DNA of 64,000 nt, from positions 124,001-188,000 of the forward strand of contig JAHDCX010000004.1 in assembly GCA_020629635.1 (NCBI GenBank), written 5' to 3'. The position numbers and the translations under genes are program-made. The stretch comes from Acidimicrobiales bacterium. GTDB lineage: Bacteria; Actinomycetota; Acidimicrobiia; Acidimicrobiales; SHLQ01. Below the pieces are notes generated by a model. It saw only the letters and a list, made by a program, of their open reading frames with translations, was not told the DNA's origin and did not search any database. Positions 1 through 7,078 of the stretch are shown here, one piece after another. Every line of letters starts with the position of its first letter. Position 1 is the stretch's first letter.

Positions 1-1
1 G

Positions 2-898
2 TTGCGCGTGGCGGGGATCGTCGACGCGCCGATCCTCGTGCTCTCCGAGCCACCGCCAGAAGCGATGTCGGCGGTCGTCGAATGGGGTCTGACGCCATCG
101 CTCTACACGGTGCCTGGGATCGAGGCATTCGGCGCTGCGGGTGCCAAGGCTGACGTGTCCGTCGCCGGCCACCTCGGCGTGGACACGGGCATGCGGCGCG
201 TCGGTGCCGAACCCGAAGACGTTGTCGGGCTGCTCGCAATGGCAGACGCGGCTGGCGTCGAGGTCGAAGCTGCCTGGACGCATGCGCCGGTCGGGGACGA
301 GCCGGACAATCCGTACACGACCGATCAGCTCGAACGGTTCTCGTCGATCGAGGCGCTCGCCGGAATCCCGAGTCATGTGGCCAATTCGGCGGTCACGATC
401 CGCGAGCTGGCGCCCTCGGCGATGCTCGTCCGGGTCGGCATAGCGATGTACGGCATCGACCCGGACCGCGCAATGGCGGGCGCAGCGGATCTACGGCCGG
501 CCCTGCGTCTCGAGTCTGCGGTGTCGTTCGTGAAGTCCGTCGATGTGGGCGAATCGGTTGGGTATGGGCATCGCTGGACGGCTGATCGTCCGAGCCGGAT
601 CGCGACGGTGCCGATCGGCTACGCCGACGGCGTGCGACGAGATCTCGGCCTCCGAGGCGGCGGGGTGTTGATCGGCGGCGTTTGGCGTCCGATCGTCGGG
701 GTCGTGACGATGGATCAGCTGATGGTTGACGTCTCGGCTGGCGACGTGAGCGTGGGCGACGTCGTCACGTTGATCGGGGCGGACGGTGCAGCCGCCATCG
801 GGGCGAACGACGTCGCGGCGACGCTCGACACGATCGGCTACGAGGTCACCTGCGCCGTTTCATCCCGGGTGCCACGCGTGCATGTCATCACCGAATGA
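2..898 (+). CDS. alr: Alanine racemase, C-terminal part (5' end outside window)
   Basis: PLP-dependent racemase that makes D-alanine for peptidoglycan. The visible 298 residues are open to the window edge, so the N-terminal start and the PLP-binding lysine lie upstream. Diagnostic pieces are the catalytic-tyrosine segment SVGYGHRW, the phosphate-side motif IGYADGVRR and the C-terminal beta-domain stretch VTMDQLMVDVS. The stop is at 896-898. In actinobacteria alr commonly sits just upstream of tsaE; here about 3 kb of other genes separates them. Identification is by family motifs; the gene is partial only because of the window edge. Confidence 0.93.
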   Translation: MRVAGIVDAPILVLSEPPPEAMSAVVEWGLTPSLYTVPGIEAFGAAGAKADVSVAGHLGVDTGMRRVGAEPEDVVGLLAMADAAGVEVEAAWTHAPVGDEPDNPYTTDQLERFSSIEALAGIPSHVANSAVTIRELAPSAMLVRVGIAMYGIDPDRAMAGAADLRPALRLESAVSFVKSVDVGESVGYGHRWTADRPSRIATVPIGYADGVRRDLGLRGGGVLIGGVWRPIVGVVTMDQLMVDVSAGDVSVGDVVTLIGADGAAAIGANDVAATLDTIGYEVTCAVSSRVPRVHVITE

Positions 899-908
899 CA
901 CTCGACTC

Positions 909-2063
909 GTGAATACCACTCCGCTCGATGTGTTGGTGGTCGAGCCGTATCTGGTTGACTCGCACGAGGCGTGGGTGTGCGGCTGGGAGCGGCATTCGGC
1001 GCACCGCATCGACGTGATCTCGAGGCCGGGAGAACGATGGCGTGATCGGCTTCGGCACGCGTCGTTCGAGGTGGCGGAGGAAATCACGTCGAGGGGTCTG
1101 ACCCCGGACGTGTTGGTCGTGTCGAGCATGACGAATCTGGCGCAGCTCGTGGCGATCGTGCCCCACCTTCGAATGGTGCCGAGTGTCGTGATGATGCACG
1201 AGAACCACATCGCCTATCCCGACCGGAGCGTCGATGGGGTGGCTCGTCCCAACTCGTCAGAGTTCGCGTCGGTGACGATCGCCGCGTTGCTCGCCGCCGA
1301 CGCCATCGTGTGGAACAGCGACTTCCACCACTCCGTCGTCCGGCGAGCGCTCGACAACCAGGGCCTCTGTTCCGCCCGCCAACTCGCCCAGATCGAGCAT
1401 CGATCGTCGACGATTCCGGTCGGCATCGAGGCGCCCGACGCCCCAACGTCGGTACAACCGGGCGGACCTCCGCTCATCCTGTGGAATCACCGGTGGGATC
1501 ACGACAAAGGACCACAGGCATTCTTCGCGGCGCTCAACGAGATCGAGGACCTCGACTGGCGACTTGCCGTCGTCGGCCGCAATACGAGGACGGACCCTCA
1601 GGAGTTCAGGCGCGCGAGGCGGAGGTACGCCGATCGAATCGAGGAATGGGGGTGGGCTCCTCCTGATCGCTACCGGTCGTTGCTTCACGCTGCCAACGTG
1701 GTGGTGTCGACCGCGCACCACGAGTTCTTCGGTATCGCGGTGATCGAAGCGGTCGCGCACGGCGCCGTGCCGCTGCTTCCCCGACGTCTCGCCTATCCCG
1801 AGGTCATCCCGGTGGCCCATCACGCCGACGTCTTCTACGACGAGCTTGGGGAGGGCCTCCGCATGCTTCTCGGTGACACGGACGGGCACCGGCAACGCAT
1901 CGCCGGACTCGCGGACGCCGTCATCGATCGGTTCTCGTGGACGTCCGTCGCCCCCCGACTCGACGAGTGCGTCAGACGAGTCCATGCCGGTGCGCAAACA
2001 CCACGGCCTGAACGCGATCCCGGAGGTGGAGCTTCGACAGCACGTTCGACACGTGGGTCTTGA
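909..2063 (+). CDS. DUF3524/GT4 glycosyltransferase, homolog of tRNA-queuosine mannosyltransferase (QTMAN/GTDC1)
   Basis: About 384 residues. The N-terminal half carries the DUF3524 pattern: VLVVEPYLVDSHEAW, then SSMTNLAQL and MMHENHIAYP, which match the human GTDC1 segments SSVLNLTEL and YFHENQLIYP as I remember them. The C-terminal half is a GT4-like Rossmann domain with LILWNHRWDHDKGP, the counterpart of the GTDC1 ILWNHRWEYDKNP segment, and VVSTAHHEFFGIAVIEA. GTDC1 mannosylates queuosine-34 of tRNA-Asp; activity here is inferred. Start options are GTG 909, chosen because homology begins there, or ATG 882, which overlaps alr by 17 bases. The 3' end overlaps the convergent response-regulator gene by 92 bases. 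Neighbouring tsa genes also act on tRNA. Confidence 0.8.
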   Translation: MNTTPLDVLVVEPYLVDSHEAWVCGWERHSAHRIDVISRPGERWRDRLRHASFEVAEEITSRGLTPDVLVVSSMTNLAQLVAIVPHLRMVPSVVMMHENHIAYPDRSVDGVARPNSSEFASVTIAALLAADAIVWNSDFHHSVVRRALDNQGLCSARQLAQIEHRSSTIPVGIEAPDAPTSVQPGGPPLILWNHRWDHDKGPQAFFAALNEIEDLDWRLAVVGRNTRTDPQEFRRARRRYADRIEEWGWAPPDRYRSLLHAANVVVSTAHHEFFGIAVIEAVAHGAVPLLPRRLAYPEVIPVAHHADVFYDELGEGLRMLLGDTDGHRQRIAGLADAVIDRFSWTSVAPRLDECVRRVHAGAQTPRPERDPGGGASTARSTRGS

Positions 2064-2616
2064 CGGTCGCTTCGCCGACGATCAGTGCTTCGGCGATCTC
2101 TGCGTTGGACAAGCCGTCGGCCACGAGGGCGAGCACCTCTCGTTCTCGGTCGGTCAGATGATCGATCGACGCCGGAGCTTCCGACGCCGCCGGAGTCGAG
2201 GCCGCAAACGCATCGATCACGCGACTCGTGACACTCGGGCTCAACAGCCCATCGCCGGACGCGACGACGCGAACCGCCTCGATGAGGTCCTCGGGTGGCG
2301 CGTTCTTCAGTAGGAAGCCAGCCGCGCCGGCCCGAAGCGCTTCGAAGATGTACTCGTTGCGTTCGAACGTGGTCAGGATCACGACTCGAGAGGATGCTCC
2401 GGAGTCGACGATGTGGCGGGTTGCTTCGAGCCCGTCCATGCCCGGCATCTGGACGTCCATCATCACCACGTCGCAGGCGGTCGTCGACAGCAGCGCTATC
2501 GCGTCGTCGCCGGTGGCTGCTTCCCCGACGATCTCGATATCGGGCTCAGCCGACAGGATCAGCGACAGACCTCGTCGAACCATTTCCTGGTCATCGACGA
2601 GCACGACTCGGATCAT
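1972..2616 (-). CDS. NarL/LuxR-family two-component response regulator
   Basis: 214 residues starting at MIRVVLVDDQE. Receiver domain (about 1-120) has the acidic pair DD, phospho-acceptor aspartate in MMDVQMPGMDG and the conserved Lys in FLLKNAPPEDL. A LuxR-type HTH follows (about 148-205: LTDREREVLALVADGLSNAEIA then TVKTHVSNVLSKL), so it binds DNA after phosphorylation. No histidine kinase gene lies next to it, and directly upstream is a 5'-truncated ABC-2 permease, which suggests that its former partners were lost. A longer upstream reading frame exists but would add residues unlike any receiver N-terminus. It converges with and overlaps the glycosyltransferase 3' end. Confidence 0.93.
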   Translation of the reverse strand: MIRVVLVDDQEMVRRGLSLILSAEPDIEIVGEAATGDDAIALLSTTACDVVMMDVQMPGMDGLEATRHIVDSGASSRVVILTTFERNEYIFEALRAGAAGFLLKNAPPEDLIEAVRVVASGDGLLSPSVTSRVIDAFAASTPAASEAPASIDHLTDREREVLALVADGLSNAEIAEALIVGEATVKTHVSNVLSKLHLRDRVQAVVFAHRHGLV

Positions 2617-2622
2617 GGCTAG

Positions 2623-2928
2623 TCCACGCTCGGTCCGATCATGGTCGTGTTGATGCTCTGCTACTTCGCGTCGATCTTCGCTGCCGGCGAGCCGTCGAGC
2701 ACGGCGGCCCGCGTGATGTCGTGGATCCCGTTGTCGGCACCGTTTGCAATGCCCGGTCGGATCGCGGCTCGCGCCGTCGAGTGGTGGGAGATCCTGGGGT
2801 CGATGGCCGTGACGGGCATCGGCGCACTGATCGCGCTCGCGTTGGCCGAGCGGATCTACGTTCGATCGGTGATCCACACCGATCGGATGCTTGGTTGGCG
2901 TGAGGCATGGCGCATGGAGCGCGTCTGA
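2623..2928 (+). pseudogene. C-terminal fragment of an ABC-2 (NatB-like) transporter permease
   Basis: The reading frame opens right after a TAG at 2620-2622 and resembles only the end of an ABC-2 family permease: a hydrophobic helix (GPIMVVLMLCYFASIFAAG), the segment SSTAARVMSWIPLSAPF, a second helix (GSMAVTGIGALIALALAERIY) and a basic end. Complete proteins of this type are about 400 residues, so roughly three quarters are missing from the 5' side. The break is within about 10 bases of the start of the divergent response regulator. ATG 2641 could start a 95-residue peptide, but I see no convincing ribosome binding site. Read as a deletion remnant. Confidence 0.7.
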
Positions 2929-2944
2929 TTGACAGACTGGCCCG

Positions 2945-3976
2945 ATGGGACCAGGCGCTGACCGGAGCGAACGGGCGATTGCGGGAACGTCAGCAGAGCA
3001 CGCCGAGCGGAGCGAACGGGCGATTGCGGGAACGTCAGCAGAGCCCGCCGAGCGGAGCGAACGGGCGATTGCGGGAACGCCAGCACACTCTCCCTTCGGG
3101 TGGATGCGGGTCGGTCATGTCACCGACGACGTCGGCCGTACCGGATGCACGGTGGTGGCCTTCGATCGCCCGAACGTGGCCTCGGGCGAGGTGCGCGGTG
3201 GTGCACCGGCAACCCGCGAGTTCGCCCTGCTCGACCCGCGCCGCAGCGTGGAGACGATCGACGCAGTCGTGTTGTCGGGAGGGTCGGCGTTCGGGCTTGC
3301 TGCGACCGATGGCGTCGCCCTGGCGCTGCGTGAGCGCGGTGTCGGACATCCGACGGCGCATGGCCCCGTGCCAATCGTGGTCGCCATGTCGGTCTTTGAT
3401 CTGGGCGTCGGCGATGCGACTGCGGCACCTGACGCCGCCGACGGCCGCCGGGCACTGGAGCGGGCGGGCGCGAAATTCGAGACGGGTGCGGTGGGTGGCG
3501 GGACGGGAGCGACGAGCGGAAAGTGGCTTGGCGCTGTCGCGTCTGGCCCTGGCGGGTTCGCTGCCCGTGTCGGGTCGACCGACGACATGACCGTTGCGGT
3601 ACTCGTCGTCGTGAACGCGGTCGGCGAGATCGTCGCCGATGGCGGGCGCACTCGTGCAGCGGAGATCGACCACGATTTCGTGTGGCCAGCGGGGCCAGCG
3701 CCGATCGGCGAGAACACGTCGATTGCCGTGGTGGCTACGGACGCGCCGCTCACGAAGACGCAGTGTCGCGTGCTCGCCGAGGGCGCGCATGACGGGTTCG
3801 CCAGGGCGCTGTTCCCCTCGCATGCGCCCTTCGACGGCGACGCAGTCGTGGTGGTCTCGGGTGCCGGACCCGCCGAACCGGCGATCGACGTCGTCCGGCT
3901 GGGCCGTTTGCGAGCGCTCGTGGATGCGACGACGCGTTCGGCGATCGTCGATCTTGCGGCGGGGCCCAATCCGTAG
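2945..3976 (+). CDS. P1 family peptidase (S58, DmpA-like aminopeptidase)
   Basis: Peptidase S58 proteins are N-terminal nucleophile hydrolases that cleave themselves into two chains and release N-terminal residues from peptides, amides or esters. The core begins at MRVGHVTDDVGRTGCTVV. It carries VVLSGGSAFGLAATDGV, the glycine-rich GAVGGGTGATSGKW, and the processing site GENTSIAVVATDA, where the Thr after Asn (about residue 258 from the first ATG) is the expected nucleophile. Start is uncertain: ATG 2945 includes the 45-bp repeats as a 15-residue periodic leader, whereas ATG 3104 begins at the family domain. The physiological substrate is unknown. It ends 12 bases before tsaE. Confidence 0.85.
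   Translation: MGPGADRSERAIAGTSAEHAERSERAIAGTSAEPAERSERAIAGTPAHSPFGWMRVGHVTDDVGRTGCTVVAFDRPNVASGEVRGGAPATREFALLDPRRSVETIDAVVLSGGSAFGLAATDGVALALRERGVGHPTAHGPVPIVVAMSVFDLGVGDATAAPDAADGRRALERAGAKFETGAVGGGTGATSGKWLGAVASGPGGFAARVGSTDDMTVAVLVVVNAVGEIVADGGRTRAAEIDHDFVWPAGPAPIGENTSIAVVATDAPLTKTQCRVLAEGAHDGFARALFPSHAPFDGDAVVVVSGAGPAEPAIDVVRLGRLRALVDATTRSAIVDLAAGPNP
2963..3086 (+). repeat. 45-bp tandem repeat, about 2.75 copies
   Basis: Units begin at 2963, 3008 and 3053, each opening CGGAGCGAACGGGCGATTGC. The period is exactly 45 bases, and copies differ by only a few bases. Because 45 is a multiple of three, the repeat stays in frame with the downstream peptidase and would encode a 15-residue unit (RSERAIAGTSAEHAE and variants) if translation begins at ATG 2945. 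Confidence 0.95.
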
Positions 3977-3988
3977 ACTCGACACGTC

Positions 3989-4477
3989 ATGTTTCTGGTC
4001 GCGTCTTCCAGCCCAGCCGACACCGCGGGCGTCGCCTCTGCGCTCGCCGACCATGCGGCGCCGGGCGACCTGCTCTTGCTGGTCGGCGACCTCGGGGCGG
4101 GCAAGACGGCCTTCTCGAAGTCGTTCGGAGCGGCTCTCGGGGTGGAGGAGCCGATGACCAGCCCGACCTTCACGCTCGCTCGCGAGTACCGCGGGCGGCT
4201 GCCGCTGCATCACCTCGACGTCTATCGCCTCGAGCAGATGTCCGAAGCGCTCGACCTGGATCTGCCCGACCTGCTCGATTCAGGCGGAGTCGTGTTGATC
4301 GAGTGGGGCGACATGATCGTGCCGATGTTGCCGGCCGACTATCTGGAAATTCGATTCACCTTCGGCGAGGGTGACGATGACCGCTTGATCGAGTTCGTGC
4401 CTGTCGGCGCCCGATGGGCGGCGCGGGAGTCTGCGCTCGCCGCGGTGTTGGGTGTGCCGATCGAAGGCGGAAGCTGA
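3989..4477 (+). CDS. tsaE: tRNA threonylcarbamoyladenosine biosynthesis ATPase TsaE
   Basis: 162 residues, the usual TsaE size. Walker A motif GDLGAGKT at residues 33-40, followed by MTSPTFTLAREYRG and LHHLDVYRL, which are hallmarks of the family. TsaE hydrolyses ATP and works with TsaB-TsaD to place threonylcarbamoyl on A37 of tRNAs that read ANN codons. It is first in a tight run tsaE-tsaB-rimI-tsaD; its TGA (4475-4477) shares one base with the tsaB ATG. The carbamoyl-AMP synthase TsaC is not in this window. Confidence 0.97.
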   Translation: MFLVASSSPADTAGVASALADHAAPGDLLLLVGDLGAGKTAFSKSFGAALGVEEPMTSPTFTLAREYRGRLPLHHLDVYRLEQMSEALDLDLPDLLDSGGVVLIEWGDMIVPMLPADYLEIRFTFGEGDDDRLIEFVPVGARWAARESALAAVLGVPIEGGS

Positions 4478-5175
4478 TGCTCGTTCTCGGGATCGAATCG
4501 GCCACCGCACAGGTGGGCGTGGCCGTGGGCGGCCACGAGGGCGTGTTGGCGTCGGCGCACAGCGCCCGGGATCGCCGTCACGCCGAGAATCTCACGCCGC
4601 AGATCGCGTTCGTCTGCGAGCAGGCCCGGATCGAGATCTCCGAGATCAGCGTCGTTGCGGTCGACGTTGGACCGGGCTTGTTCACCGGCCTGCGGGTGGG
4701 TATCGCGTCGGCGATGGCCGTCGCCCATGCGCTCGGAGTCCCGATGATCGGTGTGTCGAGTCTGGACCTCGGCGCCTTCGCCGTCCGGCACACGCCGCGC
4801 ACGATTGCGGCGTGCTTCGACGCACGACGCGGCGAGGTCTTCGCCGCGCAGTACCGCTCCGTGCCGGGCGGCGTCCAGCGGATCACCGAACCCGCGGTGT
4901 GGCAGCCGACGGACTTTTCCGCCGAACTCCTGGCCAACGGCGACGACGTGCTGATGGTCGGCGATGGCGGCCTGCGTTACCACGACGTCTTCGACCCGAT
5001 CGTCCACCTCGACTTTGCCGGTCCGAGTACTGCCCATCCGTCCGCTCGGGCGTTGGTGGAACTGGCCCATCCGCGAGCGCTCCGAGAGGACTTCGTGTCT
5101 CCGAGCGAGATCGAGCCGATGTATCTGCGTAAGCCCGACGCGGAGATCAACTGGCAGACCCGGGACAGCCGATGA
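4477..5175 (+). CDS. tsaB: tRNA threonylcarbamoyladenosine biosynthesis protein TsaB
   Basis: 232 residues from the ATG overlapping the tsaE stop by one base. N-terminal MLVLGIESATAQVGVAV is the ASKHA-fold opening, and VDVGPGLFTGLRVGIASAMA is the characteristic TsaB loop. TsaB is the inactive paralog that dimerises with TsaD to form the t6A synthase core. The C-terminus (SEIEPMYLRKPDAEINW) matches the usual YLR-containing end. A longer frame opens upstream inside tsaE but is not needed. The stop overlaps the rimI ATG by four bases. Confidence 0.97.
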   Translation: MLVLGIESATAQVGVAVGGHEGVLASAHSARDRRHAENLTPQIAFVCEQARIEISEISVVAVDVGPGLFTGLRVGIASAMAVAHALGVPMIGVSSLDLGAFAVRHTPRTIAACFDARRGEVFAAQYRSVPGGVQRITEPAVWQPTDFSAELLANGDDVLMVGDGGLRYHDVFDPIVHLDFAGPSTAHPSARALVELAHPRALREDFVSPSEIEPMYLRKPDAEINWQTRDSR

Positions 5176-5726
5176 CGACCCGAGTTCGCCGTGCCGAGCC
5201 TCGGGACGTCAACGACATCCAGGTGATTGACGGACGCGTCTATTCGTCGCCGTGGTCGCGGCAGATGACGATCGATCAGGTGACGGGAGCGGACCGTCTT
5301 CACGTGGTCGTGGAGTCAAACGGTCGGCTCGCCGGTCACGCCGGCCTGTTGTTTCTGGCCGACGAAGCCCACGTGTCCACGATCGCGGTCGACCCGTCGG
5401 CGCACCGGCAGGGCCACGGTCGTGCATTGCTCCTCGTGCTTGCGCGAGCGGCCTGCCACGCCGGTTCGAGGGGTCTGACCCTCGAGGTTCGGGCAGGCAA
5501 CACCGCTGCGCTGGCGCTGTACCGGTCGTTCGGTTTGGCGCCGGTGGGCGCACGCCGCGGCTACTACGCCGACACGGGTGAGGACGCCCTGATTCTGTGG
5601 TCGCCGCCGATTGACGGCTCCGCCGATGCGTGGCCGGCCCGGCTGGACTCGATCGACTGGCCAGACGCCATCGAGCTCTCACCAGAGCTCCAGAGACTCG
5701 CAGGAGACCTGTCATGCCGGACTTGA
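5172..5726 (+). CDS. rimI: Ribosomal protein S18-alanine N-acetyltransferase RimI-like GNAT
   Basis: 184 residues of GNAT fold. The acetyl-CoA loop is HRQGHGRALLLVL and the beta-5/alpha-4 segment is LEVRAGNTAALALYRSFGL, with GYYADTGEDALILW at the end, as in RimI. RimI acetylates the N-terminal alanine of ribosomal protein S18, although several actinobacterial RimI proteins have broader targets. It is coupled to tsaB by an ATGA overlap, and its 3' end overlaps tsaD by 13 bases. This placement between tsaB and tsaD is standard in actinobacteria. A C-terminal extension of about 30 residues has no recognised domain. Confidence 0.9.
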   Translation: MTTRVRRAEPRDVNDIQVIDGRVYSSPWSRQMTIDQVTGADRLHVVVESNGRLAGHAGLLFLADEAHVSTIAVDPSAHRQGHGRALLLVLARAACHAGSRGLTLEVRAGNTAALALYRSFGLAPVGARRGYYADTGEDALILWSPPIDGSADAWPARLDSIDWPDAIELSPELQRLAGDLSCRT

Positions 5727-6718
5727 TTCTCGGAATCGAGACGAGTTGCGACGAGACAGCCGCGGCCGTCGTGGCGGACGGCCACGACGTGCGATCGTCG
5801 GTCGTGTCGAGCCAGATCGACATCCATGCCCGCTATGGGGGAGTGGTGCCCGAGGTCGCCAGCCGCGCCCATGTCGAGATGATGATCCCGGTGGTCGCCC
5901 AGGCCATGGTGGAGTCGGGCGTGGAGCCGAAGGATCTCACGGCGATCGCGGCGACCGTGGGCCCGGGCTTGATCGGGTCGTTGCTGATCGGCGTGAGCAC
6001 CGCCAAGTCGATGGCGCTCGCGTGGGACCGCCCGTTCGTCGCGGTCAATCACCTCGAAGCGCACCTGTACTCGGCATTCCTCGAGGATCAGGATCTCGAG
6101 CTGCCGTTGATCACGCTGCTCGTGTCGGGCGGGCACACCATGCTCGTGCTCATGCAGGGCCACGGCCAATATCGATTGCTCGGCCAAACCGTCGACGACG
6201 CGGCCGGCGAGGCATACGACAAGGTCGCCCGCTACCTGGGACTGGGCTATCCGGGTGGTCCCGCGATCGATGCGCTCGCCGCCGAGGGCGACCCTCACGC
6301 CATCGCGTTTCCCCGAGGCATGAAGAATGACGGCTACGACTTTTCGTTCTCCGGCCTCAAGACATCGGTCGTGAACCACGTGCGCAAGAACCCCGAGGTC
6401 GACACCGCCGACGTCGCCGCGTCGTTCCAGGAGGCCGTGGTGGACGTGTTGATCACGAAAGCTCGTCGGGCGATGGAGGAGACCGGCGCCCGCGGTCTCT
6501 GCCTGGCTGGGGGCGTGGCGGCCAACTCGTCGTTGCGTCAACGGGCGCTCGACGTCGCCGCCGAAGACGGCCTGAAGGCGTTCATCCCGAGCCGGTCGAT
6601 GTGCACCGACAACGCGGCGATGGTCGCTGCAGCCGGATTTCACCGATTCGGATCGGACGGTCCGGCGGCCCTCGATCACGGAGCGAACTCGAGCCTCCGG
6701 CTCCCGACGTTGACGTGA
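5714..6718 (+). CDS. tsaD: tRNA N6-adenosine threonylcarbamoyltransferase TsaD
   Basis: 334 residues beginning MPDLILGIETSCDETAAAVV, the canonical TsaD N-terminus; the longer upstream frame lies inside rimI and is rejected. Metal ligands are His113 and His117 in NHLEAHLYS, with LLVSGGHTMLV, GEAYDKVARYLGLGYPGGP and SFSGLKTSV also present. It is the catalytic subunit that transfers threonylcarbamoyl to A37. Its stop overlaps by four bases (GTGA) the start of an antitoxin-like gene, so a toxin-antitoxin remnant is now translationally attached to this essential operon. Confidence 0.98.
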   Translation: MPDLILGIETSCDETAAAVVADGHDVRSSVVSSQIDIHARYGGVVPEVASRAHVEMMIPVVAQAMVESGVEPKDLTAIAATVGPGLIGSLLIGVSTAKSMALAWDRPFVAVNHLEAHLYSAFLEDQDLELPLITLLVSGGHTMLVLMQGHGQYRLLGQTVDDAAGEAYDKVARYLGLGYPGGPAIDALAAEGDPHAIAFPRGMKNDGYDFSFSGLKTSVVNHVRKNPEVDTADVAASFQEAVVDVLITKARRAMEETGARGLCLAGGVAANSSLRQRALDVAAEDGLKAFIPSRSMCTDNAAMVAAAGFHRFGSDGPAALDHGANSSLRLPTLT

Positions 6719-6891
6719 GCCATACACGGTCGCTGATAGCGCAGGTGCAACGCCGACGCCGGCGTCAGGCAATGCTCGACCTCATCGCCGACTGGGAGGC
6801 CGAGGACGGCCCGATCGATCAGGCACATCTGGACTGGGCGGACGCTGTTCTCGATCGGCAAGGCGTGGAGAAGGAACAGGTCGATCGTTGA
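6715..6891 (+). CDS. Small VapB/CopG-like antitoxin
   Basis: 58 residues starting at GTG 6715, overlapping the tsaD stop by four bases. An arginine-rich N-terminus (QVQRRRRRQ) is followed by MLDLIADWEAEDGPIDQA and a short C-terminal helix, the layout of small antitoxins that accompany PIN toxins, in which a WEAEHGP-like segment is common. Its TGA overlaps by four bases the TTG of a broken PIN-domain frame, which supports the toxin-antitoxin reading. Whether it is still made, or has another role without its toxin, cannot be told from the sequence. Confidence 0.6.
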   Translation: MSHTRSLIAQVQRRRRRQAMLDLIADWEAEDGPIDQAHLDWADAVLDRQGVEKEQVDR

Positions 6892-7066
6892 TCGTCGATG
6901 CAACCCCGTTCATCGTCGATGGCGAGCGTGTGAACTTGCCGAGTCCGAGACGTCCGATGTCGTCGACGCCCATCTCGCCGTCGTGGCAGCGAGCCTCGGA
7001 ACATTCATCCTGACCGGTGACCCCGACGACATGGCCGACCTCAGCGCACGTTTCGAGGCGTACTGA
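6888..7066 (+). pseudogene. VapC-like PIN toxin remnant, internally deleted and frameshifted
   Basis: From TTG 6888 the frame reads LIVDATPFIVDGERV, a PIN-domain N-terminus carrying the first catalytic aspartate, then continues as non-PIN sequence to a stop. In a different frame, from about 6930, the text becomes the PIN C-terminus: SDVVDAHLAVVAASLGTF followed by ILTGDPDDMADLSARF, ending TGA at 7064-7066. A full VapC is about 130 residues; here the central 70-80 residues are missing and the two ends are out of frame. An active ribonuclease is not possible. Confidence 0.75.
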
Positions 7067-7078
7067 GAACGGGTCGGC

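Noticed and set aside
1100-1115. GGGGTCTGACCCC inside the glycosyltransferase gene as another REP copy
   Set aside because: Only the central palindrome matches, by chance of codons. The outer GTCAC/GTGAC arms are absent and the site is within a conserved protein segment.
2963-3086. Possible CRISPR array from the regularly spaced 45-bp units
   Set aside because: Units are directly adjacent without unique spacers, there are fewer than three full copies, and no cas genes are nearby. It is a tandem repeat in frame with a gene.
3035-4213. Minus-strand open frames of 350-390 codons over the P1 peptidase and tsaE
   Set aside because: Both opposing frames lie on top of genes with clear family motifs, and their own text shows no domain. 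High GC content produces such shadow frames.
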